Assembly: GCA_937995755.1 (NCBI GenBank) | Contig: CALKJD010000141.1 | Span: 1-34,648 of the forward strand | Length of the DNA: 34,648 nucleotides | Origin: an uncultured Saprospiraceae bacterium | GTDB taxonomy: Bacteria; Bacteroidota; Bacteroidia; Chitinophagales; Saprospiraceae | Direction of reading: 5' to 3' | Part shown: positions 1-8,891 of the stretch, piece by piece | Position numbering within the stretch: the stretch's first letter is position 1 | How the letters are laid out: each line of letters starts with the position of its first letter | Notes under the pieces: generated by a model | The model's database searches: none | The model's input: the letters and a program-made list of their open reading frames with translations, nothing else | What the model was told of the DNA's origin: nothing | Translations under genes and position numbers: made by a program

Positions 1-37
1 AAAAGTGTAAATGTCAAATAATAAGAAAAAAAACTAT

Positions 38-45
38 TAGGTTTG
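38..45 (+). promoter_or_regulatory. Candidate his operon promoter (-7 box)
   Basis: The octamer TAGGTTTG matches the Bacteroidota housekeeping -7 consensus TAnnTTTG at every fixed position. Transcription would start near position 52, about 30 nt before the leader peptide ATG at 83. No clear TTG or TTTG element lies 17-23 nt upstream, so the -33 part is weak or absent. Its place directly before the leader peptide supports the call. Confidence 0.6.
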
Positions 46-82
46 CATTATAAATACGACAACACTAAAGTCGAAGAAACAC

Positions 83-136
83 ATGACATATAATCAATTA
101 CATCATCATCATTTTCATACTTGCTCTCAGGCATAA
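83..136 (+). CDS. Histidine operon leader peptide (17 aa)
   Basis: A 17-codon frame from ATG at 83 to TAA at 134-136 encodes MTYNQLHHHHFHTCSQA. Five of the six codons at 101-118 are CAT (His), with one Phe between them. Such a His run directly before a strong intrinsic terminator and hisG is the hallmark of ribosome-mediated his attenuation, known best from enterobacteria. The peptide itself probably has no function beyond reporting charged tRNA-His supply: a ribosome short of histidine stalls on the CAT codons. No Shine-Dalgarno sequence is visible before the ATG, which is normal for this phylum; the upstream stretch is A-rich. The candidate promoter at 38-45 lies just upstream. It is too short for ordinary gene finders. 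Confidence 0.88.
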   Translation: MTYNQLHHHHFHTCSQA

Positions 137-186
137 CGGAAATGATATATGTAATCTATAAATAAAATATCAAAACCCTGTCTGAG
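126..186 (+). promoter_or_regulatory. Candidate his antiterminator pairing
   Basis: CTCAGGCA (126-133), at the 3' end of the leader peptide frame, can pair with TGTCTGAG (179-186): eight consecutive pairs, one of them G-U. Bases 179-185 belong to the 5' arm of the terminator, so the two structures exclude each other. A ribosome stalled on the early His codons would leave 126-133 free and allow antitermination. A ribosome that reaches the stop codon at 134-136 would cover 126-133 and let the terminator form. The pairing is read from the sequence; the mechanism is inferred from the known attenuation model. Confidence 0.6.
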
Positions 187-204
187 TAATCAGACAGGGT
201 TTTT
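172..204 (+). terminator. Intrinsic terminator of the his attenuator
   Basis: CCCTGTCTGA (176-185) pairs perfectly with TCAGACAGGG (190-199) around a GTAA loop. The flanking AAAA (172-175) and TTTT (200-203) extend the stem to 14 bp, and the T-rich stretch continues to 209. It lies 35 nt after the leader stop codon and ends 63 nt before hisG, with no upstream gene it could serve in this window. This position marks it as a conditional terminator for the operon. Confidence 0.92.
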
Positions 205-266
205 ATTTTGCTTATCATCAAAGCAGCACTCTTCCTCATTACTCAGGCACTTAATCACTTAAGTAA

Positions 267-1130
267 ATGAGTACACTCAAAATAGCAATTCAGAAAAGCG
301 GAAGACTAAATACCGATTCTCTTAACCTATTAAAAGAATGCGGTATCAAAATCAGCAATGGCAAAGATCAGCTGAAAGTAACTGCATCTAATTTTCCTGT
401 CGAACTATATTATTTACGCAACTCGGATATTCCACAGTACATTGAAGATGGAGTGGTCGATGCTGGTATAATAGGCGAAAACACAATCTTAGAAAAAGGT
501 AAAAATATCAAATCCGTAAAGAAGCTAGGATTCTCAAAATGCAGAGTATCACTTGCGGTTACTAAGGATATCGAAGATGTCTCACTTAGCTATTTTCAAG
601 GCAAAAAAATAGCAACTTCCTACCCTAACACATTGAAACAATTTCTGAAAAGAAATGATATCCAAGCAGACACACACATCATATCAGGCTCAGTAGAAAT
701 AGCACCAAATATTGGTTTAGCTGATGCTGTATGTGATATCGTAAGTTCAGGAAGCACCTTATTTAAAAATGGATTGAAAGAAGCTCAGATCATTATGGAA
801 TCAGAAGCCGTACTTGCTACATCCATGAAGTTACCGAAAGCACAATCAGGCATCTTAGATCAACTCTTATTTAGAATACAAGCTGTACTCCGAGCACAAT
901 CTACAAAGTACATATTACTAAATGTTCCCAACGAAAAAATAGAAGAAGTAAGTAAAATTTTACCCGTACTTAAAAGTCCAACCATATTACCACTCGTAGA
1001 AAAAGGATGGAGTTCACTACATTCTGTAATTGACGAAGAACAATTTTGGAATGTCTTAGACCAACTAAGAAACGCCGGAGCAGAAGATATACTTATCGTG
1101 CCTATAGACAAAATGATAAGTAACAAGTAA
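267..1130 (+). CDS. hisG: ATP phosphoribosyltransferase HisG (long form)
   Basis: HisG catalyses the first step of histidine synthesis, joining ATP and PRPP to give phosphoribosyl-ATP, in the cytoplasm. The 287-residue length and the C-terminal stretch from about residue 210, which fits the ACT-like regulatory domain, mark the long form that works without HisZ. The motif GIIGENT is at residues 68-74. The PRPP-binding loop lies in 153-170 (DAVCDIVSSGSTLFKNGL). It is the first gene of an eight-gene operon and follows the attenuator terminator by 63 nt. The long form is usually feedback-inhibited by histidine, so enzyme inhibition would act together with attenuation. The start ATGAGTACA gives a standard N-terminus. 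Confidence 0.97.
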   Translation: MSTLKIAIQKSGRLNTDSLNLLKECGIKISNGKDQLKVTASNFPVELYYLRNSDIPQYIEDGVVDAGIIGENTILEKGKNIKSVKKLGFSKCRVSLAVTKDIEDVSLSYFQGKKIATSYPNTLKQFLKRNDIQADTHIISGSVEIAPNIGLADAVCDIVSSGSTLFKNGLKEAQIIMESEAVLATSMKLPKAQSGILDQLLFRIQAVLRAQSTKYILLNVPNEKIEEVSKILPVLKSPTILPLVEKGWSSLHSVIDEEQFWNVLDQLRNAGAEDILIVPIDKMISNK

Positions 1131-1187
1131 AACATCGAATAACATCCTGTCAACAATAGAAGACTTTTTTACAAAAATTACATAGCC

Positions 1188-2480
1188 ATGTATATTAACA
1201 TATACCCCAATACATCAGAATGGAACACTTTAACTCAGCGCCCCTACAAGGATAATTCTCTAGTATCCGAGCGAGTAAAAGAGATTATAAATTCAGTGAA
1301 ACAAAATGGTGATTCTGCTATCCTCAGATTAACCAAAGCATTAGACGCTCCATCCTTAGAAAGGATAACAGTAGGCCTAGATGAAATTGAATTTTCGAAA
1401 ACACGAGTAAGTGTGGACTTGAAAAATGCCATACTCCTAGCCAAAGAAAACATAACAACATTTCATACATCACAAATTAAAAGTGAACCAAAAACAGAGA
1501 CATCAGCAGGAGTTACCTGCTGGCGAAAAAGTGTCGCCATACAAAAAATAGGCTTATATATACCAGGTGGATCAGCACCTCTATTTTCCACTATATTAAT
1601 GCTGGGTATTCCAGCTCAATTAGGAGGCTGTGAAGATATCATCATATGTACCCCACCAGACAAGCAAGGAAATATAGACCCAGCAATACTCTTTACAGCA
1701 GACTTACTAGGTATCAAAACAATCTATAAAGTCGGTGGTGCGCAAGCAATCGCAGCTATGTCTCTAGGCACAGAAAGTATAACTAAAGTGGACAAAATAT
1801 TTGGTCCAGGAAATCAATACGTGACCGAAGCCAAGTCGCAGATACAATCCTTGGGAGTGGCAATAGATATGCCAGCAGGGCCAAGTGAATTGCTCATAAT
1901 AGCAGACTCCAATGCTACATCTAGTTTTGTAGCAGCGGACTTATTATCGCAAGCAGAACATGGGCCTGACAGTCAAGTAATACTAGTGACAGACCAAGAA
2001 GAGAAAGCTAAGCAAATACTTGCTGAAGTAACAATACAACTAAGCGAATTACCACGAAAATCAATAGCAGAAAAGTCAATAGCTAACAGCAGGATAATTA
2101 TTCTTAAGGATATAGAAAGCTGCATACAATTTAGCAACGTGTATGCGCCAGAACATCTAATACTAGCACTAGACAATGCTGAAACCTACAGCGAAAAAAT
2201 CATTAATGCAGGATCTGTATTCTTAGGAAGATACAGTTGCGAAAGTGCTGGTGACTATGCTAGCGGCACTAATCATACATTACCTACTAATGGATATGCA
2301 AAATCCTATAGCGGAGTATCTGTTGATAGTTTTGTAAAGAAAATCACATTTCAAAATATCACTAAAAAGGGAATACAAAACATAGGCCCATCCATAGAAT
2401 TAATGGCTGCCGCAGAAGGCTTAGACGCTCACAAAAATGCAGTAACAATCAGATTAAATACAATCGATAATGAACGATAA
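1188..2480 (+). CDS. hisD: Histidinol dehydrogenase HisD
   Basis: HisD carries out the last two steps, oxidising L-histidinol to L-histidine with two NAD+. The 430-residue length is typical. The zinc and catalytic residues known from the E. coli enzyme are all visible: Q255 and H258 in LLSQAEHGPD, E322 and H323 in YAPEHL, D356 in SAGDYASGTNHT, and H415 in EGLDAHKNA. Family motifs GPGNQYVTEAK (206-216) and DMPAGPSELL (227-236) are also present. The gene follows hisG by 57 nt and overlaps hisC by 11 nt, so the two are probably translationally coupled. Nothing is missing or unusual. Confidence 0.98.
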   Translation: MYINIYPNTSEWNTLTQRPYKDNSLVSERVKEIINSVKQNGDSAILRLTKALDAPSLERITVGLDEIEFSKTRVSVDLKNAILLAKENITTFHTSQIKSEPKTETSAGVTCWRKSVAIQKIGLYIPGGSAPLFSTILMLGIPAQLGGCEDIIICTPPDKQGNIDPAILFTADLLGIKTIYKVGGAQAIAAMSLGTESITKVDKIFGPGNQYVTEAKSQIQSLGVAIDMPAGPSELLIIADSNATSSFVAADLLSQAEHGPDSQVILVTDQEEKAKQILAEVTIQLSELPRKSIAEKSIANSRIIILKDIESCIQFSNVYAPEHLILALDNAETYSEKIINAGSVFLGRYSCESAGDYASGTNHTLPTNGYAKSYSGVSVDSFVKKITFQNITKKGIQNIGPSIELMAAAEGLDAHKNAVTIRLNTIDNER

Positions 2481-3564
2481 AATCAAACAACTCGTAAGGC
2501 CAAACATCATAAAGATGGATGGTTACAAATCTGCACGAGATGAATACACAGATAACCAAGGGACATTTTTAGACGCTAATGAAAGTCCATATGGAATCAA
2601 CAATCGATATCCAGATCCTTATCAGAATTCACTGAAAGCTGAATTATCTGTACTCAAATCAGTTAATCCTAATCAGATATTTATTGGCAATGGAAGCGAT
2701 GAAATCATTGATTTACTATTTAGAGTGTTCTGTACACCTATGCAGGATAAATGTATTGCCTTCTCGCCAGGATATGGCATGTATAAGGTATCCGCCTCTA
2801 TCCAGGACATAGAGTATATAGACGTAAAACTTACTAATTCATTCCAAATTGACAAGGCTGCATTGGAGCCTTTTTTCGAATATCAAAATATCAAAATCAT
2901 ATTTATATGCTCACCAAATAATCCAACTGGCAATATCATTGATCATGAAGATATAGAATGGATCCTGAAAACATTCAAAGGAATAGTAGTTATCGATGAA
3001 GCGTATATAGACTTTACAGAAAGTGATTCTTGGATTACCAAAATGAAAAAATACGATCGATTGGTGATACTACAAACCATGAGCAAAGCTTGGGGCTTAG
3101 CTGGAGCAAGAGTAGGCATGGCATACACTCACCCAGCTATAGTAACATTACTCAATAAAGTAAAGCCACCATACAATGTCAGCACGCTCAACCAAAAAGC
3201 TGCATTACAAGCAATAAACAATAGCAGAGTCGCTGACATTCAAATGAAAGCAATTATCACTGAACGAAAAAGAATATACAAAGCATTAAACCACATCGAA
3301 AGTATAAAGAGAGTATACCCTTCTGAAAGCAATTTTATATTAATAGAAGTAGATGATGCCAATGCACTTTATCATACACTAATCAAACAAAAGATAATTG
3401 TACGCAATCAATCCAATAAGATCAAAGGCTGCCTGAGACTTTCTATTGGTACTCCTGAAGAAAATGAACAACTCCTTGATGCACTCAGAAATACAAATAC
3501 CCAACCAATCCCATTTAGCGAATATGGATTAACGAATAATCCAGATCTTATCAATAGACATTAA
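2470..3564 (+). CDS. hisC: Histidinol-phosphate aminotransferase HisC
   Basis: HisC is a PLP-dependent class I/II aminotransferase that converts imidazole acetol phosphate and glutamate to histidinol phosphate and 2-oxoglutarate. Expected fold type I elements are in order: NPTG at 151-154, DEAY at 176-179, the Schiff-base lysine K206 in TMSKAWGLAGARVG, and the phosphate-binding R214. At 364 residues it is slightly longer than many HisC proteins because of a C-terminal tail of about 20 residues after the last conserved helix. The start lies inside the end of hisD (11-nt overlap), and hisB follows after 9 nt. The operon context excludes other aminotransferase roles. Confidence 0.97.
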   Translation: MNDKIKQLVRPNIIKMDGYKSARDEYTDNQGTFLDANESPYGINNRYPDPYQNSLKAELSVLKSVNPNQIFIGNGSDEIIDLLFRVFCTPMQDKCIAFSPGYGMYKVSASIQDIEYIDVKLTNSFQIDKAALEPFFEYQNIKIIFICSPNNPTGNIIDHEDIEWILKTFKGIVVIDEAYIDFTESDSWITKMKKYDRLVILQTMSKAWGLAGARVGMAYTHPAIVTLLNKVKPPYNVSTLNQKAALQAINNSRVADIQMKAIITERKRIYKALNHIESIKRVYPSESNFILIEVDDANALYHTLIKQKIIVRNQSNKIKGCLRLSIGTPEENEQLLDALRNTNTQPIPFSEYGLTNNPDLINRH

Positions 3565-3573
3565 TATACTACA

Positions 3574-4665
3574 ATGCAAAAAATACTTTTCATAGATCGC
3601 GATGGCACTTTAGTAATTGAGCCTCCTGTAGACTACCAACTCGATAGCCTCGAAAAGCTGGAGTTCTATCCAGGTGTGTTTCAATGGCTCAGTCGAATAG
3701 TTACAGAGCTGGACTATACACTTGTGATGGTTACTAATCAAGATGGCTTAGGCACAGAATCATTTCCAGAAGATACTTTTTGGCCAGCACATAACAAAAT
3801 GATGAAAGCCTTACTTAATGAAGGTATCACATTCGATGAAGTACTCATAGACCGCAGCCTACCGACTGATAATACCAACACACGCAAGCCACGTACTGGC
3901 ATGCTCCAACAATACATCTACGGCAACTATGACCTTACTAACTCCTTCGTGATAGGTGATAGACCATCGGACATGGAATTAGCTGTAAATTTAAAATGCA
4001 AGGGAATATATCTAGGTAAGGATGAGGAGGAAACAGCTGTGTTAAATACGACTATCTGGAAAGATATATACAACTATCTATCTACACAAAAGAGAACAGC
4101 TTGTATTAATCGAGTAACCCACGAAACATCAATCAGAGTAAATATCAATCTTGATGGCGAAGGAAAGTCTAATATTCATACAGGTCTTAATTTTCTAGAT
4201 CACATGATGCAACAGATCGCCAGACATGGCACTATCGACCTTGACATACACTGCAATGGAGATCTACATATAGACGAGCACCATACCATGGAAGACCTTG
4301 CGATCACACTAGGTCAAGCATTTAGAAAAGCATTGGGTTCTAAAAAAGCAATAGCGAGGTATGGCTTTCTGCTTCCTATGGACGACTGCCTTGCGCAAGT
4401 TGCTATAGATTTTGGAGGAAGGCCTTGGTTGATGTGGGATGCTAGCTTCAAGCGAGAAAGAATTGGCGATGTACCTACAGAGATGTTTCAACATTTCTTT
4501 AAGTCCTTCTCAGATGCCGCTGAATGCAATCTCAATATCAAAGCAGAAGGAAATAATGAACACCACAAAATCGAATCTATATTCAAAGCATTTGCAAAGA
4601 CTATAAAAATGGCTATCGCCAAAACTAATGACTTTAGCATTCCGAGTACCAAAGGAATTATTTAA
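3574..4665 (+). CDS. hisB: Bifunctional histidinol-phosphatase / imidazoleglycerol-phosphate dehydratase HisB
   Basis: This is a two-domain fusion. The N-terminal HAD phosphatase (about 1-170) has the nucleophile motif DRDGT at residues 8-12 and [10 protein letters not shown] near 128-137; it dephosphorylates histidinol phosphate. The C-terminal dehydratase (about 173-363) makes imidazole acetol phosphate. It has [12 protein letters not shown] (208-219), DEHHTMED (234-241) and a second NEHHKIES motif, the His/Glu metal sites of this fold. One oddity: the loop that in E. coli HisB holds a structural zinc with Cys/His/Cys/Cys at 93, 95, 101 and 103 here has D93, S95, T101 and T103. The HAD active-site residues are intact, so activity is still likely. 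A 54-nt gap separates it from hisH. Confidence 0.97.
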   Translation: MQKILFIDRDGTLVIEPPVDYQLDSLEKLEFYPGVFQWLSRIVTELDYTLVMVTNQDGLGTESFPEDTFWPAHNKMMKALLNEGITFDEVLIDRSLPTDNTNTRKPRTGMLQQYIYGNYDLTNSFVIGDRPSDMELAVNLKCKGIYLGKDEEETAVLNTTIWKDIYNYLSTQKRTACINRVTHETSIRVNINLDGEGKSNIHTGLNFLDHMMQQIARHGTIDLDIHCNGDLHIDEHHTMEDLAITLGQAFRKALGSKKAIARYGFLLPMDDCLAQVAIDFGGRPWLMWDASFKRERIGDVPTEMFQHFFKSFSDAAECNLNIKAEGNNEHHKIESIFKAFAKTIKMAIAKTNDFSIPSTKGII

Positions 4666-4719
4666 TCTCTCTCGAAAACATTGACACGACTTCAATCTTA
4701 ACAAAAAAATATCTATCTA

Positions 4720-5298
4720 ATGATAGCAATTATAAAATACAATGCTGGAAATATCACCTCTGTTCAAAACGCACTTAACAGATTACAAGAAGAAAGCATC
4801 GTAACTGATGATCCTAGTATAATCTTAAAGGCAGATAAGGTTATATTTCCTGGAGTAGGTGAAGCGAGTTCGGCAATGAGATACTTGAAAGAAAGAGATC
4901 TAGATAAGACGATCTTAAAGATCACTCAACCTATGTTAGGAATATGCTTAGGACTACAACTAATGTGTAATAAAACCGAAGAAGGCGATACTGAATGCTT
5001 AGGGATATTTGACACAGCTGTAAAGCTATTTCCTCCAATCCATAAAGTGCCGCATATGGGATGGAATAATCTCAACACTACAGATGATGGCATTATGAAT
5101 GGGATACAATCCAGGGATGACTTCTATTTTGTACACAGCTACTACGCAGAGTTATGCGAAGACACTATTGGCATATGCGATTACATCCAACCCTTCTCCG
5201 CTGTTATGCAAAAAGATAATTATTTCGCCACTCAATTTCACCCTGAAAAATCTGCAGATACAGGAACCATTATTTTAAAAAACTTCATCAATTTATGA
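4720..5298 (+). CDS. hisH: Imidazole glycerol phosphate synthase, glutaminase subunit HisH
   Basis: HisH hydrolyses glutamine and passes ammonia to HisF for imidazole ring closure. The 192-residue length fits a class I glutamine amidotransferase domain. The catalytic triad is visible: nucleophile C76 in LGICLGLQL, and H174 and E176 in [11 protein letters not shown]. The oxyanion-strand motif appears as PGVGE near residues 44-48. The stop codon overlaps the hisA start by 4 nt (ATGA type), so the two genes are probably coupled. The partner hisF is two genes downstream in the same operon. Confidence 0.97.
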   Translation: MIAIIKYNAGNITSVQNALNRLQEESIVTDDPSIILKADKVIFPGVGEASSAMRYLKERDLDKTILKITQPMLGICLGLQLMCNKTEEGDTECLGIFDTAVKLFPPIHKVPHMGWNNLNTTDDGIMNGIQSRDDFYFVHSYYAELCEDTIGICDYIQPFSAVMQKDNYFATQFHPEKSADTGTIILKNFINL

Positions 5299-6020
5299 AA
5301 CCATATTTCAAAATAATACCCGCAATAGATATCATCGATGGAAAATGCGTAAGGTTAACTCAAGGCGATTACAACACCAAGAAGATCTACAATGAGAATC
5401 CACTGGAGGTAGCTAAACAATTTGAAGGCGTAGGGATACAATACTTGCACGTAGTAGATCTTGATGGAGCTAAATCGAGGCACATCGTCAATCAAAAGAT
5501 CTTAGAACAGATCGCTACTCATACCAATCTAATTATAGATTTTGGTGGAGGCATCAAAACGTCTGAAGATATCCAAATAGCATTTGATAGTGGAGCATCA
5601 CAGATAACTTGTGGAAGTATAGCGGTTTCAAATCATGAGTTAGTCTCTCAATGGATGACTACCTATGGCGCAAATAAAATTATACTAGGCGCAGATTGTA
5701 AATCAAAAAAAATTACAACCCATGGATGGATGAAAGAATCAACTATTGACGTTATTCCATTTATACAACGATATAAAAAAATAGGACTATCCAATGCCAT
5801 CTGTACTGATGTTGCAAAAGATGGATTACTTCAAGGTCCGTCGATCGACTTATATTCTGAGATAATAAGTCAGACAAAAATCAATCTAATCGCCAGCGGT
5901 GGTATATCTTCTGTAGCAGACATACAAGCAACAGAAGATATAGGCTGCGCTGGAGTCATTATAGGCAAGGCCATATACGAAGGATATATATCACTTATAG
6001 AACTATCGAAGCTATGTTAA
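5295..6020 (+). CDS. hisA: ProFAR isomerase HisA
   Basis: HisA is a TIM-barrel isomerase that opens the ribose ring of ProFAR by an Amadori rearrangement to give PRFAR. The two catalytic aspartates are visible: D12 in [13 protein letters not shown] and D172 in [14 protein letters not shown]. Phosphate-binding glycine motifs FGGGIKT (83-89) and ASGGISS (near 201-207) mark the two half-barrels. The 241-residue length is standard. It overlaps hisH by 4 nt at the start and hisF by 7 nt at the end. Confidence 0.97.
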   Translation: MKPYFKIIPAIDIIDGKCVRLTQGDYNTKKIYNENPLEVAKQFEGVGIQYLHVVDLDGAKSRHIVNQKILEQIATHTNLIIDFGGGIKTSEDIQIAFDSGASQITCGSIAVSNHELVSQWMTTYGANKIILGADCKSKKITTHGWMKESTIDVIPFIQRYKKIGLSNAICTDVAKDGLLQGPSIDLYSEIISQTKINLIASGGISSVADIQATEDIGCAGVIIGKAIYEGYISLIELSKLC

Positions 6021-6772
6021 AAAAAAGATTAATACCCTGTCTAGATATTAAAGAAGGACGAACTGTGAAAGGTATCAAATTTGAAAATCTCAGAGATGTA
6101 GGTGATCCAGTCTCACTCGCAAAACGCTATGTTACACAAGGCGCTGATGAACTTGTTTTTCTTGATATAACAGCAACTATAGAAAATCGAAAAACACTTT
6201 TACAATTAGTGAGTCAAGTAGCCCAAGAGATCAATATACCATTTACCGTAGGTGGAGGAATATCTTCATTGGATCAAGTCGAAGCGCTACTATCTGCGGG
6301 TGCGGATAAAATCAGTATTAATTCTGCAGCTGTGTCTACTCCCCAATTGATTAATGATATAGCACAAGAGTTTGGATCTCAATTCGTGACAGTAGCCATA
6401 GACACCAAATCCGTAAATGAAATTCCATTAGTTCACACACATGGAGGTCGCCAACCTACTCAACAAGAAACTACCATTTGGTGCAGCGAAGTGGAATCTA
6501 GAGGTGCAGGAGAGATATTACTTACATCTATGGATCATGACGGTACTAAAACTGGTTTTGCCATTGATATCACAGCTCAAATATGCAATTCAATTAACAT
6601 TCCTGTTATTGCTTCAGGAGGCGCTGGATCTGCACAACATTTTTCGGATCTCTTCCAACAAACAAATGTCAGCGCAGGATTGGCCGCCAGCATATTTCAC
6701 AATAATGAGATCTCTATACCCAGTCTCAAATCATATCTCTCAAAAAATAAAATAGCCATAAGATGCAAATAA
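6014..6772 (+). CDS. hisF: Imidazole glycerol phosphate synthase, cyclase subunit HisF
   Basis: HisF is the TIM-barrel cyclase that combines PRFAR with ammonia from HisH to form imidazole glycerol phosphate and AICAR. The catalytic pair is D11 ([14 protein letters not shown]) and D130 (VTVAID), with D176 in [10 protein letters not shown] also conserved. Phosphate-binding loops VGGGISS (79-85) and ASGGAGS are present. Its 252 residues match the family. It overlaps both hisA (7 nt) and hisIE (10 nt). Confidence 0.97.
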   Translation: MLKKRLIPCLDIKEGRTVKGIKFENLRDVGDPVSLAKRYVTQGADELVFLDITATIENRKTLLQLVSQVAQEINIPFTVGGGISSLDQVEALLSAGADKISINSAAVSTPQLINDIAQEFGSQFVTVAIDTKSVNEIPLVHTHGGRQPTQQETTIWCSEVESRGAGEILLTSMDHDGTKTGFAIDITAQICNSINIPVIASGGAGSAQHFSDLFQQTNVSAGLAASIFHNNEISIPSLKSYLSKNKIAIRCK

Positions 6773-7350
6773 ACTTCAGCAAAGTCAATGGATTGGTTCC
6801 AGTAATCATTCAAGACAATAGATCATTACAAGTGCTTATGCTCGGTTATATGAATCAAGCCGCATTCGACAAAACAATCTCCGAAAATAGAGTGACCTTT
6901 TACAGTCGTAGCAAACAGAGACTATGGACCAAAGGCGAAAAATCTGGCAACTATCTAGCGGTAAGCGAAATCAGTATCGACTGCGATCAAGACACAATAC
7001 TTATCAAAGCGACTCCTGCCGGTCCGACTTGTCACAATGGCACAGCAAGTTGTTTTGGATCTAAATCGACCAAAGGATTTCTATACCAATTACAAGAGAC
7101 CATCAGCCACCGTATAGATAGCAATGACAGCAACTCATATACCAATACACTCTATCGTAGAGGCATCAATAAAATAGCTCAAAAAGTAGGCGAAGAAGCA
7201 ATAGAATTAGTCATAGAATCTAAAGACAATAATGAAGACCTTTTTAAAGGAGAAGCCGCAGACTTACTCTATCACTACCTAATATTATTAAAAGCCAAGG
7301 GAATACAAATTGAAGATGTGGAAGCGGTATTACAGAACAGATCTAAATAA
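6763..7350 (+). CDS. hisIE: Bifunctional phosphoribosyl-AMP cyclohydrolase / phosphoribosyl-ATP pyrophosphatase HisIE
   Basis: This fusion performs steps two and three of the pathway. The N-terminal HisI domain (about 1-105) has the zinc and magnesium motif IDCDQDT and the cysteines of [14 protein letters not shown]. The C-terminal HisE domain (about 107-195) is the all-alpha MazG-like pyrophosphatase with [10 protein letters not shown]. The order I then E is the usual fusion order. It is the last his gene; the next start is 104 nt downstream. No terminator-like hairpin with a T-tract follows it, so read-through into the DinB-like gene is possible. Confidence 0.97.
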   Translation: MQINFSKVNGLVPVIIQDNRSLQVLMLGYMNQAAFDKTISENRVTFYSRSKQRLWTKGEKSGNYLAVSEISIDCDQDTILIKATPAGPTCHNGTASCFGSKSTKGFLYQLQETISHRIDSNDSNSYTNTLYRRGINKIAQKVGEEAIELVIESKDNNEDLFKGEAADLLYHYLILLKAKGIQIEDVEAVLQNRSK

Positions 7351-7454
7351 CTTTTCACAAAGAGGCAATCGAATATATCCAGTACTATCTTTTCCATGAC
7401 ATAGCGTGTACGATAAAAATATAATATCTTTAAGCAACCATCATTATTGAAAAA

Positions 7455-8009
7455 ATGAATTACCTCGCCCCCACTATCAAACAGTTCCAATATTACAAAT
7501 CATTAGGAGACAAAACGATGTCGCAACTGTCGGATGATCAGCTCTTTTGGAAATACAATAAAGAGAGTAATTCTGTAGCGATGATCGTCAAACATATAGC
7601 AGGAAATATGCTCAGTCGATGGACCGACTTCCGTACAACAGATGGAGAAAAAGAGTGGCGACAACGAGAACTAGAATTTGCTGATGACATCAACGATCGA
7701 AAAACTTTAGTTACTTACTGGGAAAAAGGATGGAGCTGTCTCATGGACGCACTCACATCTATTTCTGACGATGACATTGAGGAGATTATATATATCCGAA
7801 ATCAAGGCCATACGATCATAGAAGCCATTAACCGACAGCTAGCGCATTACCCATATCATATCGGACAGATCGTTAGTATAGGAAAAATGCTCGCTGGTGA
7901 AAAATGGTTGTCGCTTTCTATCCCAAAAGGTCAATCCGAGTCCTACAATGAAAATAAATTTTCGAAAGCCAAGGACCGAGGCCACTATACCGATGAATTT
8001 CTTAAATAA
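7455..8009 (+). CDS. DinB-superfamily protein (DUF1572-like)
   Basis: The 184-residue protein looks like the DUF1572 branch of the DinB/YfiT four-helix-bundle superfamily. The likely metal-binding histidines are H47 (MIVKHIAGNM), H131 and H135 (HYPYHIGQI); this spacing, with one His on helix 2 and an HxxxH on helix 3, is the family hallmark. Relatives include thiol transferases that use bacillithiol or similar cofactors, but the substrate of this branch is unknown and is not predicted here. It starts 104 nt after hisIE. The sequence TATCTTTA (7425-7432), one mismatch from TAnnTTTG, could be its own promoter. Confidence 0.85.
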   Translation: MNYLAPTIKQFQYYKSLGDKTMSQLSDDQLFWKYNKESNSVAMIVKHIAGNMLSRWTDFRTTDGEKEWRQRELEFADDINDRKTLVTYWEKGWSCLMDALTSISDDDIEEIIYIRNQGHTIIEAINRQLAHYPYHIGQIVSIGKMLAGEKWLSLSIPKGQSESYNENKFSKAKDRGHYTDEFLK

Positions 8010-8066
8010 CTTTATCTCAACCCTCTATAGGTTAAACAATACACCCTTACTTTTCATTTATACTAT

Positions 8067-8765
8067 ATGAAAAATTATGTAATCATAGGAGGATCGAGTG
8101 GTATTGGTGCAGCATTAACAGAAATATTAGCCGCACAAGGAAATAGTATATTTGCCACATATAATAAGACGGAAAATTTCACGGCCATCCCTGGCGTCGA
8201 GTACCACCATCTTGACATTTTAGAAGATGAATTAGATCTTGACTTTGTACCAGACAATTTAGACGGAATCGCCTATTGTCCAGGGTCAATAAATCTCAAG
8301 CCATTTAAAAGATTAAAACCCTCATCTTTTGTGGATGATTTCAATTTACAAGTAGTTGGCGCTATTAAAGTGATTCAAACACTTAGTGATAAGATGAAAA
8401 ACAGTATTGATCCATCAATTGTCTTTTTCTCAACTGTTGCTGTATCTATGGGATATAACTTTCATACTCAAGTTGCTACTTCCAAAGGAGCGATAGAAGG
8501 ACTATCTAAATCTCTAGCTGCAGAATTCGCTCCAAAAATAAGAGTCAACTGCGTTGCCCCTTCTCTTACCGATACTCCATTAGCATCGAAACTTCTTAGC
8601 ACTGAAGAAAAGAAACAGGCCAATGCAAATCTTCATCCATTGAAGAAAATAGGAACTGCAGAAGATGTAGCCGAGATGGCTGCATTTTTGTTATCAGACA
8701 AATCAAAATGGATGTCTGGACAAGTACTTCATGTAGACGGAGGAATGTCCTCGCTAAGAGTTTAA
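8067..8765 (+). CDS. Short-chain dehydrogenase-like protein with atypical active site
   Basis: A 232-residue Rossmann protein of the SDR superfamily. The cofactor motif GGSSGIG is at 8-14, the C-terminal NCVAPSLTDTPLA segment follows the PG-motif region, and HVDGG sits near the end, as in FabG-like SDRs. The catalytic centre is unusual. In the usual S-x12-Y-x3-K arrangement Lys is kept (K140 in VATSKGAIEGL), but the Tyr position is V136 and the Ser position is T123 (S122 is adjacent). The NNAG motif is replaced by CPGS (71-74). It may bind NAD(P) without normal dehydrogenase chemistry, or use another residue. It follows the DinB-like gene by 57 nt and ends at a bidirectional terminator. Confidence 0.85.
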   Translation: MKNYVIIGGSSGIGAALTEILAAQGNSIFATYNKTENFTAIPGVEYHHLDILEDELDLDFVPDNLDGIAYCPGSINLKPFKRLKPSSFVDDFNLQVVGAIKVIQTLSDKMKNSIDPSIVFFSTVAVSMGYNFHTQVATSKGAIEGLSKSLAAEFAPKIRVNCVAPSLTDTPLASKLLSTEEKKQANANLHPLKKIGTAEDVAEMAAFLLSDKSKWMSGQVLHVDGGMSSLRV

Positions 8766-8770
8766 TTAAA

Positions 8771-8810
8771 AAAACACCTCTAAGACTACTATAAATCTTA
8801 GAGGTGTTTT
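8771..8810. terminator. Bidirectional intrinsic terminator
   Basis: AAAACACCTCTAAGA (8771-8785) pairs perfectly with TCTTAGAGGTGTTTT (8796-8810) around a 10-nt loop. A and T runs on the two sides supply a U-tract on either strand. It lies between the SDR-like gene on + and the TonB-dependent receptor on -, which converge here, so it can end both transcripts. Confidence 0.92.
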
Positions 8811-8891
8811 TCTTTATACTTTCTTCTTTACGAACCATCTAGTTCTCCTAAATCTAATTGGACAAAAGACTCTTGCCCTCCTTTAGTCACA

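Noticed and set aside
6441..6755. 104-codon open frame inside hisF
   Set aside because: It overlaps the well-supported hisF in another frame and resembles no protein family.
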